From Symbiodinium kawagutii (lineage: Eukaryota > Sar > Dinophyceae > Suessiales > Symbiodiniaceae): a stretch of DNA of 64,000 nucleotides. The stretch covers positions 11,135 through 75,134 of the forward strand of contig VSDK01026445.1 in NCBI GenBank assembly GCA_009767595.1, written 5' to 3'. Position numbers and translations under genes: made by a program. The notes beneath the pieces were generated by a model, which worked only from the letters and a program-made list of their open reading frames with translations, did no database searches and was not told where the DNA came from. Each line of letters starts with the position of its first letter. Position 1 is the stretch's first letter. Below are positions 1-10,399 of this stretch, in pieces.

Positions 1-79
<79 letters not shown>

Positions 80-85
80 GTCATC
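1..85. repeat. (CAT)n microsatellite
   Basis: Uninterrupted CAT repeat from the first base to about 79, ending in a CGTCATC variant. It lies downstream of the last visible PARP exon (minus strand), so it is probably intronic. On the gene strand it reads ATG. Confidence 0.97.
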
Positions 86-156
86 TCAACGTTCGTGCCC
101 ACGACTTTGTGGTCCAACTGCAGAAGAAGTTTATATTTGATAGGCTCACAACCAAC

Positions 157-671
157 CGCCCATCTGAACGTCGCTTCGGCGCTCATCCACTGCGTACTCG
201 TCCGCTTTGGTGCAATGCTCTGCCAGATATGCTCCACGGCCATACCTCAGCGTCGGGAGTGACTGCTTTGACGGTGACTGGGACTGCCTCGGGTCAGTTC
301 TGCATCAGAGGTGACTGCTCTAGCCGCCCCTTTAGTTACAAAAGGCAACCGTATGGGATCTGTGCAAAGATCCGCTCTGGAACCTCATAGTCGGCTTCAA
401 TAGTGTCTTTGAAAGGATTCATCAGCTGTCTGGCTCCATGCGTGAAAAGACAATCTTTTTGTAGAGGCAAAATGCAAAGCTGTTTGTGAAGTAGGAATCG
501 TTTCCTCTTGCGCGTTCGCACTCTTGGTTTTGCGCTTCAGCTGGCTGCCAGTGTCACAGCGCCACCAAGTTACATTGTGCCGGTGCTGCTTCCTGCCAGG
601 TCGATGGAAAAATCATTCTGGGCAATAGACAAAGCAGCGCGGACGTTCGTGCCATGCCAGAGATACACCTC
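157..671 (-). CDS. Poly(ADP-ribose) polymerase catalytic domain, two exons, partial
   Basis: Two exons of an ADP-ribosyltransferase that uses NAD+ to modify proteins. Exon 574-671 (98 nt) starts after AG, reads EVYLWHGTNVRAALSIAQND and continues to STGT plus two bases. Its donor is GTAACT. Exon 157-245 (89 nt) supplies the missing base and reads M-YGRGAYLAEHCTKADEYA and on to VQMG, with a GT donor. The join is exactly in phase. The His of WHGT and the Tyr of GRGAYLAE are the first two residues of the PARP H-Y-E triad. The Glu and the C-terminal strand should lie left of the window. Upstream exons (WWE, zinc-finger or other domains) were not recognised. Seen: motifs, phase and splice sites. 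Inferred: PARP activity. Confidence 0.85.
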
Positions 672-1342
672 CTTAGAGTTTGGCGCAGAGCACCGCACTA
701 TGCATGGCTGGCTGCTTCCCAGCAGAAAGTAGAGGACAGGGCCCCCGATATACGTGTATTCTCAGGGAATTAGTGGATGAAACAGTCATCTTGCAATGGA
801 ACATGGTTGGGGCACAACCATGCTGCAACCAAAGAAATAACACACATCAACAAACAATGCAGCAGAATGAGTACTTTGCTAGAAACATTGGGAGCGGTCC
901 AACCCTCTGGCGAACAGCTTCAGCTTGTTTGCTTCCACTTCATTCTTAGATGTCATGGCCGAATCCCAGCAATCAAACTGTGATTGTGTGTTGAAATGCC
1001 ATGAACTGCATTTCACCGAGGGTTTTCCTACTCTGTCAACTTCAACATGGTGAACACTTGTTGCCTGCGAGGAGTGCCTGTTTCTGAACTGGCTGAATGG
1101 GAGGTTTTGGGTGGCTTTGTAGATGTTCTTCTGGATAATTTCACCCAAACATGACAAACATCTGAGAATTTCCGAAATTTCTCCAACTTGATGGGCCATT
1201 GATGGGTTTGAAAATGCTCAGAATACAGTGGCATGATCAGAAAGCAAGGCCCAGGTGAACAGCCGAGAGTCGTTCAAGTCTCGCTCCAAAGGTTCAAAGG
1301 TGTTACCTCACGGATTCATATGGATGTGCGACTCCAGCACCA
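672..1342 (-). other. Upstream PARP intron sequence, no exon recognised
   Basis: I see no convincing exon here. Several minus-strand frames stay open for 60-100 codons, but none shows a PARP feature or a consistent pair of splice sites. Confidence 0.4.
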
Positions 1343-1501
1343 TCATTCTGATGTGGCTTTAGATTCATTTTTTTGAGTTTCTCCTGCAGCTGGGATGCTG
1401 TACTCATCAACAGCTTCGTCAGAAATGATAGCTGGATCAAGCTGGGGCAAAGGCATCTCCGCCTGTGACGAGGTTGCAGCAATGTGACCATGAAGATCCA
1501 T
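1343..1501 (-). other. Candidate exon, acidic, unknown
   Basis: A minus-strand frame from an ATG at 1501 to a TGA at 1343-1345. It begins MDLHGHIAATSSQAEMPLPQ and continues with an acidic, low-complexity tail (DEAVDEY, GETQKNESKATSE). Composition is protein-like and codons favour C/G or A at the third base. It could be an upstream PARP exon, a separate small protein or chance. No family is recognised. Confidence 0.3.
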
Positions 1502-2670
1502 GAAGCATGGATAGGATTTTGAGTGACTTCAAGCCTGCGACAGTAGGAAAGTAACATGAAAAAGTAAAAATTGAAACAGCATCCCGTGCGTAGCAGCAAC
1601 CATCTCTCTCGGTTGCTTACCCATCAAGTTGGCTCACCAGAAATCTGTGAAACCCTCCTCTGAGGTATGACCGAGGCATCGGCATGACCAGGATGTTTGT
1701 TTCGTTCTAAATTGCGACCAGTTGCAAAAGAAGAAATAAAGAAGAAATGACAAGTAAACGATCTGATGAACCGACAGTTTGAATACATTCTGAATATGTT
1801 TGGATAGCCATTATAATGGCTAATTAACCATTATCAACAGCTAATTTTGAATGCTTTTGAAGCGAGACCTCCCGCGTGACCGCGATTTGCTCCCTCTTGG
1901 CAATGTAGTCGGACCACATTCCAGAATCTTCGACTCTGACCACGCGCCTGCACCAAGTCTTTAGTGGCACGACTATGATCATATTTTCAAATCATCTTGA
2001 ACAGTCTTGAAACTGATGTAAAGGCTATCCTAGGCTTGTATTTTCTATTTCTGGGCCGTTGGTCAATGCTCATTGCCAATGATCCATAATGATCCCAGGC
2101 ATATCTTGATTGGCTGGAAGTCATCGAAACATGAGCTTTAATCATGAAGTAGGACACGGACAATGGTAAGGGATGGTGTAAGATGGTAAGGTAGAAGTAA
2201 GACACGGTAAAAGCATCTTTACGTGCTTGGTTCTTGGTTCCATGCCATCTCTTTGTCGGCTATGAACTAGATAGCAAACATGCAATGTATTGCCAGCGAA
2301 CGTCAAACCACACTCATGCACGTACGCACACATACCCAAATATGTTCAATCAATGTGCATTGCATGATCATGACTCATGTTCCACTTCTTGTGTCAAAAC
2401 CAGCGCCAAGATCAACCCATGAGCATGCTGAATGAGATGTTATATGCAGCCATTTCAGTCCCAACATCACAATCTGATAGCAAAGCACCTGACTTTGAAG
2501 CCGGTGGGGAGTCCTGGAGTACCGCCTGGTTGAACACACCTTGGTCCCAAGGGCACATATCGGTCAGGCTGCGTGGGGAATGACAACACGCACGATGTTT
2601 GGCAAAAGGTACCATTGTCAATATATTGTCAATAAAGCAGGCTTTCCTTGCAACATTCTACCCATTCTCT
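1502..2670. other. No gene recognised
   Basis: AT-leaning sequence with short open frames on both strands. No protein family, RN A-like structure or repeat was seen apart from scattered short ORFs. Confidence 0.4.
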
Positions 2671-2709
2671 GTCGCTCGCTCGCTCGCTCGCTCTCTCTCT
2701 CTCTCTCTC
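2671..2709. repeat. (CTCG)n/(CT)n microsatellite
   Basis: Three to four CGCT units grade directly into a run of CT dinucleotides. It is one of many pyrimidine tracts that read CT on the plus strand. Confidence 0.95.
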
Positions 2710-3066
2710 CCTTGTTCTCTTTCTCTTTCTGTTTTTACACATCTTCCACCAAACGAAAGCACCAACGTGCTGTAGCTCGTGGATGTGTTGGCCGACACAA
2801 AACAAGAAGGTAGTGTTTTGAAATCAAGAAGACAAACAGGTGCCAATTTGTACATCAACACTCCTGGCTTCTGCAACTCCCACCCTCTCAAATATCACAA
2901 AATTCAGCGTTTTGAAAGCCATGACCTGTAGTCGTACACCGCAACTCAAGCACACGCGTGCACACAGTTCCCTGAAGCAGCTACTAAATCCAGAAGGCGA
3001 TTATCAAAGTAACCTAACAGGATCATGCAGGGCATCTCTTGACCTCACCAGCTTGATTTTCATTGC

Positions 3067-3165
3067 CTAGCTGCGGGCATCCTCCAGGAGTCTTGGGACA
3101 TCTCTCTCGTTCCAAGCGCTTAGGACATCTTCGGTCCTCGTTTCGGTCAGAGTTTCTGGATTTCC
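3067..3165 (-). other. Candidate terminal exon, unknown
   Basis: The minus frame reads PETLTETRTEDVLSAWNERD and then VPRLLEDARS before a TAG. It is charged, amphipathic and protein-like. No family recognised and no upstream partner found. Confidence 0.25.
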
Positions 3166-4142
3166 ATAAAAAGGCGAAAGACTGAAGCAAAACAAACAAA
3201 AAGGAACCAGGTGTTCCATGCTGTTCTTCTGTTCTGATTCCTCTGTCTTTCTCGATTTCTCAACCATCCCTCTTCCAAGAAAGTCCCTGCCCACTTCGCT
3301 GGTCCTGCGTGGCCTTCTGTCGGTAGGTGCGTTCAAGCAACTCATTGAAAGTTTGATGAAGCGAACCTTTAGTCATTCCGGACGGTTGGAACATGCCCCC
3401 AAGCACACAGCAATTGCATGATGCATCAGTTGGGGGCGCAATGCCATGGCTTTCCATTGAGAATTCATTTGCGGACGCCTTCGGTGATGGACAGCCTAGC
3501 AGGAAACGATATGAAATCGAACCATCTCCGTTGGGTGAATTAGATTCTGTTATTCAGCATGATGGTGGATGTATCTAACATATTTCTAAATCTCCAGGAC
3601 TACAATTCTGCCAGAAACTATCCACGTAGATCATCTGGTCGAAAGCGTTGTTGTCCTCGGCTGGGTCTCCAGAAGCTCAAAACAGTCGGGAACAAGTTGA
3701 GCAAATGTCAAGACCGAAAGGAATCACTGTGCGAAGGCATGGATGAATGCCATATTCCGAGGCCGCTTCACCGAATGTCACTGACAAAAACTACTAGAAT
3801 CTAACTTTGATTTCAATCGGTATTGATGACTAGCTTTCTGATGACGTGGTTACCATCGTTGGCACCGCAAAGCACCTTTCTATAATGGTGGGTGCCATTG
3901 ATAAAGTACCTTCCATGTCCTATACCTTTCTATATCTTAGTTCCCGCAACCTGCCCATTGGATCACTCCGTCAAGCAGAAACTGTATCCACCTCCCAGCT
4001 GCTCCAAGTGCAAACCCAGCAGCTGGAATTTTCACGTTGGTCCAATAGGTTGGTAAGATGTGCCTTAGACAAATGCAACAGGCCACATGTCCTTCTAAAT
4101 TGGCCCAGAAGAGCAGTCATACATCAGGTATGTAAATTTGTA

Positions 4143-4560
4143 CATATCTAAAAATGTAGATAGATATCGATATAGATACAGATATGGGTGCACACACACA
4201 CACACATATATATATATATAGGAAGGTAAAAATAGATATAGATGAATTGAGACGGATAGAGACAGATATAGATGGCTTGACATAGATCCACATAGACAGA
4301 TAAAGATAGATAGATGTAGATAGATATTAACAACTGCAAATAGATGAACAAAATATAGATAGAGATAGATATAGATACATATGAAATTATAGACGGATAG
4401 GGATAGATATAGATAGAGATAGCTAAAGATGGATATAGATAGAGATAGATATAGATAGCTAAATATAGATGCAAATAAAGATAGCTAAATATGGATGCAA
4501 ATAAAGATAGCTAAATGTGGATATAGATAGATATAGATACATAGATAGATAAATAGATAT
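4143..4560. repeat. Degenerate (GATA)n-type array
   Basis: About 400 bp of imperfect tetra- and hexanucleotide units (agat, agatat, gatagag), with a short CA/TA run near 4190-4220. It leaves misleading tyrosine- and isoleucine-rich open frames on the minus strand. Confidence 0.93.
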
Positions 4561-4702
4561 TTCAAAATATGTACGGTACCAGTGCCAGTTTGGGGATGTT
4601 GGGGGTTGGGTTGCGCCCAGCAGAATTCATGTTGGCTACCGAGGTCAAAAATGATCATTCTCACGCGGATCAGCATCGGTGGTCAATTTCGGAAGTTTGA
4701 GG

Positions 4703-4935
4703 GGCAGGTGGGGCCAAGGGAAATTCATTGAACTCCGCACTTATCACGTGAAAATGGAACATTGATTTTGTATGATTTTGCGTGGTAAAACGGTCAAAAT
4801 GCAAACATTTAATGAAGAGATTTTTGGTAGATGGCAGGTGGGGCCAAGGGAAATTCATTGAACTTCGCACTTATCACGTGAAAATGGAACATTGATTTTA
4901 TATGATTTTGCGCGGTAAAACGGTCAAAATGCAAA
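4703..4935. repeat. Two-copy tandem direct repeat, 103 bp per unit
   Basis: Positions 4703-4805 and 4833-4935 are direct copies with about three differences in 103 bp (ctccgc/cttcgc, tttgta/tttata, gcgtgg/gcgcgg). A 27-bp spacer separates them. Each unit carries the palindrome TCACGTGA. The copies look recently duplicated. No coding function is evident. Confidence 0.92.
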
Positions 4936-5131
4936 AAATGATAAGGAATTTTTGTGCGACAACTATTCAATGTTTAGCACATCGCATTTTGATGCAATCC
5001 GAGAGTCGCTGCAACCGTCTTGGATTTGAGACCTGAGGGCTCATAGCGGAGGACCCAACTTGTTGGAAGATGGCTCTGAGAGCGAGCAGTCTAACAATTA
5101 CTTTGCAGATGCACGCAGGCCCCAAAACGGA

Positions 5132-5360
5132 CTACTGTTCCATGGTTTCTGAATGAGCCCTGCTCACTATGACATCCAAACATGCCCCGAAATGCCATAC
5201 AGAAGACGAAAGACGTGATCTTAAACAACGCTCAAAACTGGGAAGCTGAGGATTTTTGAAGGCATCCCACTGAACCCATAATGCCATATCACCGTTAGAT
5301 GATCCATGATGTCCGGCAACGAAAGGAGCCAAGATGCGGTCCGCTTCGTCGATGATGTTG
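5132..5360 (-). other. Candidate exon, unknown
   Basis: A minus open frame reads NIIDEADRILAPFVAGHHGS and later MALWVQWDAFKNPQLPSF. It looks protein-like, but splice ends were not fixed and no family is recognised. Confidence 0.3.
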
Positions 5361-6535
5361 GGAGAGTGATCTTTTGTCTTTATTTGATACTGTGCCTGTC
5401 GTGCGCACTTGCAACAAACGCAAGAGCCAATGATCCAATCATGGCTAGGCCAAGCTAGGCCAAGGTCTGCAATGTGAAGCACAAGGTCGGCAGCGCTGGG
5501 CTCACCAGGGGAGATGGTAATAAACGGTTACACCTTTAGATCCTTTAGGGTTCGAAGCCACCCAGCGATTACATATGTTGTTCGTTGTCCGTTGTAAATG
5601 GATGGACTGAAAAGTGGTATGTTGCCAACTCATCTGCCCACTAGATCACCATTGGCATGCTACCACACATGGGCTTGACGTTGCTTTGAAAAATCTTGCT
5701 CCTTGTTCCCTTCTACCACCTGCAAAGCACATATCAAAACATTTGCAGCATGATATGGAGCTGGAATGTTTGGTTTTCACACGTGGTACTGGCAGCAGTC
5801 TATTCAATTTAGAGCTGGAAGCTCCTTCTGCATTGCGCTGTGCGCATTTCCAATGGTTGACATTCAATGACTCCCTTGATCTTTGATGATGTTCTGCTCC
5901 GTTTCGTGCTTTGGTCGATCGTGCTGGCTTTATTTTTGCCTTGCTGCTGTTTCCGATTTCTTTAGCAACTCTATACATAGAGTTTTCTTCAGTGAAGTGG
6001 GGTTAGGCCAGCGACTCGAAAAGGAAAGCAAACGAGAAGAGAAGAAAACAGTAAGAATATCAGCAATCAGAGCAGAAAGCAACGGATGCAGAGTCCAGGA
6101 GAATCAGCACGTGATCCGAAGAGTACAGTGCAGATTTTCAAGAAAGCACAACACTGTGCCACAAAATACTTGTGCCAGTCTTAGGAAAATAATCATTGAT
6201 GCTAGCTTTTCACGTCATGCCTACTGTATTTCTAATCCCTGAAGTAGACAAAGACGACACCCCATCAATAGCTCGCAAACAACACCCACATATGGGAAAC
6301 ACAGTGCCCAATGCGAAATTATAGTTCAGAAATGCTGCAACTAGCAAGGGAAGCAGTCCTAGAAACCCACAGTAGGTAAAAACATAGTTTGTACATGTTT
6401 GTACCGGTGTTATGTCGAGGAGTCGAACCTTTGTTGTCCCCCTGGTGACTTTTGTTGAACGGTAACGGGACAATGCTTATTTTGGCCCACTTTTGCAACA
6501 AATTGCAACACCAGGTTAGATGCTGAACTTCACAC
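5361..6535. other. No gene recognised
   Basis: Only short open frames on both strands. Two tRNA B-box-like words (near 5549 and 6421) do not fold as T-arms. Confidence 0.35.
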
Positions 6536-6694
6536 CATCGGGTATGGTTTGGACGGACATCCGAAACAATCTGTCTTTGCTTCTGGGTGCTCCACTGATG
6601 TCTGCTACAATCAAGTTGGATGATGCCACAGCGTGCCCAATCCCGCCCGGGTGTATGTTTGAATCTGGGCACTTTGTGGGATACTGGATGCCGG
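6536..6694 (-). other. Candidate exon, unknown
   Basis: The minus frame starts after an AG and contains PTKCPDSNIHPGGIGHAVAS and SNLIVADISGAPRSKDRLFR, then SVQTIPDG at a GT donor near 6535. It resembles a compact globular protein segment. The acceptor could instead lie at 6684. No family recognised. Confidence 0.4.
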
Positions 6695-7310
6695 CTTCTC
6701 ACAAAGGTCAGCACTGTGTGTTTTGCTGGAGTTGGTGAGGGTAACGTGTCTTAACTACCTCCACTATATGCATCTATATCCTCGATGGCAAGCTCCAGTA
6801 ATGACGAACATGCAATCCAGAACATTTCAAAACTCTTGTCAAACATATCAGCACTGTGATGGGATGCCTGATGTTGCCTGATGGACTTGCAATGAGCACA
6901 GGGAATCTTAGTGAATCATGGTGAAGCTTGTGACATCTCTTTCTCTCCCTCTCTCTCTCAATGACTAATTATGTCCTATCCATCTCTTATCCACCTGCTT
7001 TATACATATCCCACCGTAGCATCTCCTTCTTCATACATATCCCACCTTAGAATCTCCTTTAGTCTCCTTTTTGCATATCTTTGGGCAATTTTGGCACTGG
7101 CCATCACTGATCAAGGTGACGACTTCGGGTCAGCCAGTCAAGGCCTGGAAAGTGCGATCTGGACCAAGACCATGTGGGACCTGGAGCACGCCCACCCTTC
7201 CACTGCCACAACATCGGGCCCAAATGCATTACATCATTGCATCGTACCCAACCTTTTCAGCAACCTTAATGCCATCATGTTTCAGAGATTTTCAGAGTAA
7301 ATGGACAAAG

Positions 7311-7550
7311 TCATTGCAAGCCATTTATGTTTGTCAACTTTTCCCTGGAATATGACATAACAAGCAAGGAGCAAACTGAATGTGTTGCACGTACCAGTGT
7401 TGATGTCAAAACGCTATTTGCAATGTGCTGCTCCACATGCCATGAAGCTTGGGAGCAACAGCACAGGTTCAACCAACCCGTAGCTTCGATGAATGCCCAG
7501 CCATGCTCTGACATCATGACACTGAATGATTCGTCTCCAAACATTTCCAA
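7311..7550 (-). other. Candidate coding segment, unknown
   Basis: The minus frame begins MEMFGDESFSVMMSEHGWAF and continues IEATGWLN, then turns cysteine-rich. It is open for 79 codons. A neighbouring minus frame near 7140-7225 reads CNAFGPDVVAVEGWACSRSH. They may belong to the same gene as the exon at 7958-8031. Neither is assigned to a family. Confidence 0.3.
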
Positions 7551-7957
7551 GCCATCAGTGTCCCGATATCAACGTGCCTTACACTGGATCGTCTGCCTTG
7601 GAGGTTTCGCAAAGTGTAGGATGGACGGGAAGTGTCTGAAAATTGGACTCAACATTCATCGTCAACGTGTCTGGACCTAGTCACGGGAAGTTCTCAACAT
7701 CCCAAGCTTTGGGCTGTGATCTGGCCCCGCCAAATGCCTGTTTGCGCAGTTCCACATCCACCTCCGCATGTTCCCTGGCATGCAAATACCACCTAATTCA
7801 AGCCCTGATTGCTCAGAAAAGAAAGTGAGACATATCTTGACTTGTCCCAAACTTCTTCAAATGACTAGTTGCAACATCCGCCTGCAACAAAAAACCACGA
7901 CATGTAAATATGCTCCTCATTGGCACGCTGAACGAAGCTTGGAAGCCTTCTTGCAAC

Positions 7958-8031
7958 TCAGTGGCCCATCGGGGGTCTGCATCTGCAAAAGCTGTCCAGG
8001 TTTTGCACCGACAGGAACCTTCACGAGCATG
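7958..8031 (-). CDS. Exon with VxVPxGxxPGxxLxxxTPDG motif
   Basis: A 74-nt exon after AG with a GT donor. It reads MLVKVPVGAKPGQLLQMQTP followed by DGPL. The pattern of hydrophobic-V-x-V-P, G, P-G and T-P-D-G is a short beta-rich motif seen repeatedly in algal, plant and protist proteins of unclear function. Only one unit is visible. Flanking exons were not found. Confidence 0.5.
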
Positions 8032-8614
8032 CTGCCCGTCCTCAAACGACAGCTGCCAAGGCAAGTCACTGGTTGGTGCTTGGGGCACCTATATATATGT
8101 AAATCAGTGCTTTGATCTGATGGCTTAGCCAACACTCAGTTAGCCGAGACTCAGGGACTGTAAGCTATGACCAAATCAATAAACAAATGCAGTACAAGCA
8201 ATAACGAAGTATCAACAATAAATATCACAAATACATCTAAATAACATCCTTTAAAAAATCCAACGACATTTCTTCAAATCCAACCAATTGATGTCTGGGC
8301 AGCCAAAAAGGACTCCGACCGTCAGACGCTGAGCGGCAGCACCGGCTGCACTCTTCACCAGCTTTTTGAAAGGGGTTTTCTTCACTACAAATGGTAAACA
8401 ATAGTTTCAACATGTTTCAATCATCAACAGGGTATATGACGGCAAAATAATGAGGAAATATGAGGAAATGATAAATGGTCAAAAAAATGTTAAAAGTGAA
8501 ACAGGATGAAACAGGTTACTATCTTGAACAAGAAGGGCATCTTGGGGCACTCAAGTTCTGCCAACCAAACATAGCTAAACCCCACAGGCATCGGGGGCCA
8601 TGAGCAATCTGAAG

Positions 8615-8955
8615 CTACTCACTTGGGAATGCCCAGACTAGGTATGCTTCGGTATGCTTCCACCTCATTGTCTCATCCTCCTCATCTAATCTTGCATCAA
8701 ATCTTGTCATTTTTTGCCAAGCTAGTCTCCTCAGTAGATTCACTAGTCTTCTCCTCAGTTTATTTAGATAGACTACTAAATTGCTTGTCTTCTCCTCATT
8801 TTGTGCCAAGTTTCTTGGACTGCACGGGTGCCGAGACTGGAGGGAGGGGTGCCGAGACTGGAGGGAGGGACGCGCTTGCTGGCGCAACTCCCCCGGCTGG
8901 GCGAGCTCCTCCAACATGATAGTGGGTAGTGCCACCTCAGTATTTCCGCAATGAA
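8615..8955 (-). other. Open frame with a 7-residue tandem repeat, unknown
   Basis: A minus frame reads GNTEVALPTIMLEELAQPGE, then ARPSLQSRHPSLQSRHPCS, then a basic amphipathic stretch (LNKLRRRLVNLLRRLAW). The repeat SLQSRHP comes from the 21-bp DNA duplication at 8826-8867. The frame also runs on into the TTTG microsatellite, so its true ends are unclear. Confidence 0.3.
8826..8867. repeat. 21-bp perfect tandem duplication
   Basis: Two adjacent copies of gggtgccgagactggaggga plus one base. Because 21 is a multiple of three, the duplication keeps every reading frame open. Confidence 0.93.
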
Positions 8956-9015
8956 ACCAATAATGAGCAAACAACAAGTAATCTAGCAATATATATATAA
9001 TATTGATGCTTATTA

Positions 9016-9094
9016 TGTTTGTTTGTTTGTTTGTTTGTTTGTTTGTTTGTTTGTTTGTTTGTTTGTTTGTTTGTTTGTTTGTTTGTTTGTTTGT
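9016..9094. repeat. (TGTT)n microsatellite
   Basis: About 19 perfect GTTT units, followed at 9110-9124 by a short CT run. It produces artificial cysteine/leucine/phenylalanine and lysine/asparagine/threonine open frames. Confidence 0.97.
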
Positions 9095-9599
9095 GATCAT
9101 TATCATGTTTCTCTCTCTCTCTCTTTCCATCGCCATCTTGGTGAGTTCAACTACGGCTGAAGGCGATTGTAGCCCAGCTTGTGAGCACTATAGCAGAACA
9201 TAGAGTTCAGCAATGCACTTCATTCGTTTATTTTGCTTTGTTTATATACTATGTATCATTTTGTCGAAGCAACATTCAATGCTATTTTCATTTTGTCATT
9301 GAACAAAAATAATGCTTGGGCATGACATACCAACACCGTTCGTTTCATTTTCATCGGTGACTGGGGCGCATATTGCCTTTCTTTACCAACAACCCATCCA
9401 CAACCCCTGGCTTGAACCATTCAAATTGCGACATCGTGGAGGCTTTCACTTTGAGCGACTTACCCTGGACATGGCGAACAATTTCTGCCTCATGATTGCT
9501 ATGCGCTAAGAAACCATCCATCAGTTTGCCATGTTTTATCAGAAACTGTCGCCGTGGCTTCTTACGATTTCTTATCCACGTGCTTCTTGTGGGAAATTC

Positions 9600-10085
9600 A
9601 CTTTATCCATTTAATAATTTTGATGGACGAGAACGTATTTCATCCGCAGCCTTCTTGGAAATCACCTGGCCTGGCCCACGGACGGTGATGTGTGCTGTCC
9701 CGCTGGCTTGTGCACAGCCCATGGCAACCACACGACCATGTACAGGCTGCTGTTGCTGAAACCGCCTTGGCCTCAAATGCATGGAACATTCTCCTTTCTT
9801 GATTCTGTTCTTTTCATTTTCATAGCTCAAATCTAAAAGAGAAATCAGGAACCGGGTGAAACATGGTGAAGCCACCTGTCATCCGTAAAGGTGAAATCTT
9901 TTAGCAACGACAATGCTATGAGCCGAAAGAAGTGCGCCAGTTGGACGACGGGATGGGCTCAGCTTGACATCGACAGTTGCGCTACGCTTGGTTGCTACTG
10001 AACCTTCAAGGCAAAGGCAGCGGCGATCATCCAACTCCCAGGGCCCCAGCTCCGCACTCAACATTCCTCTTCCGTCCTGGGGCAA
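9600..10085 (-). other. Two open minus frames, unknown
   Basis: 9603-9875 contains QQQQPVHGRVVAMGCAQASG, then GTAHITVRGPGQVISKKAAD. 9879-10085 contains SAELGPWELDDRRCLCLEGS. Both look mildly protein-like, but no splice pairs or families were identified. Confidence 0.22.
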
Positions 10086-10170
10086 GTCCCAATGTTCCCG
10101 TTGGCAAATTTCGACACATGGTATTTGTCAGACAATCCCCAGTGAATGGTGCGCGGGCACCTTTAACCCG

Positions 10171-10387
10171 GCATTTTATAGTGGAAAGCTGCTATGGAAT
10201 GCCAAGTTCATCTGGATGCACACGAGAAACGCTATAGAATGCGAAAACCATGAACTCTATAAAATGCTTCATGCCTACACATGCCCACCAGCAACCAGCC
10301 CCTTCGAACGAAGATGTTCTCTATAAAATGCCAAGTTCTGTCAACCGCATGCGTTTTGGCCACAGAGGTTTGTTCTCTATAAAATGC
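10171..10387. repeat. Cluster of the short motif CTATAAAATGC
   Basis: The 11-mer occurs at 10257-10267, 10321-10331 and 10377-10387, and inverted at 10171-10181. The last two lie within identical 16-mers starting gttct. A variant, ctatagaatgc, is at 10232-10242. The word gccaagttc follows at 10201 and 10330. It looks like a decayed short tandem or dispersed element. Confidence 0.75.
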
Positions 10388-10399
10388 TGCAACATGCTA

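Noticed and set aside
2658..2891. Arg/Glu-repeat proteins on the minus strand (also at 22202-22482 and others)
   Set aside because: They are reverse translations of CT tracts.
4095..4676. Tyr/Ile-rich open frames resembling membrane proteins
   Set aside because: They are translations of the GATA-type repeat array.
5545..5565. GGGTTCGAAGCC, a second tRNA-like word
   Set aside because: The T-stem pairing fails and there is no acceptor stem.
6415..6435. tRNA B-box-like word on the minus strand (GGTTCGACTCC)
   Set aside because: The flanking five bases (AAAGG/CCTCG) do not pair as a T-stem, and no A-box lies at the right distance.
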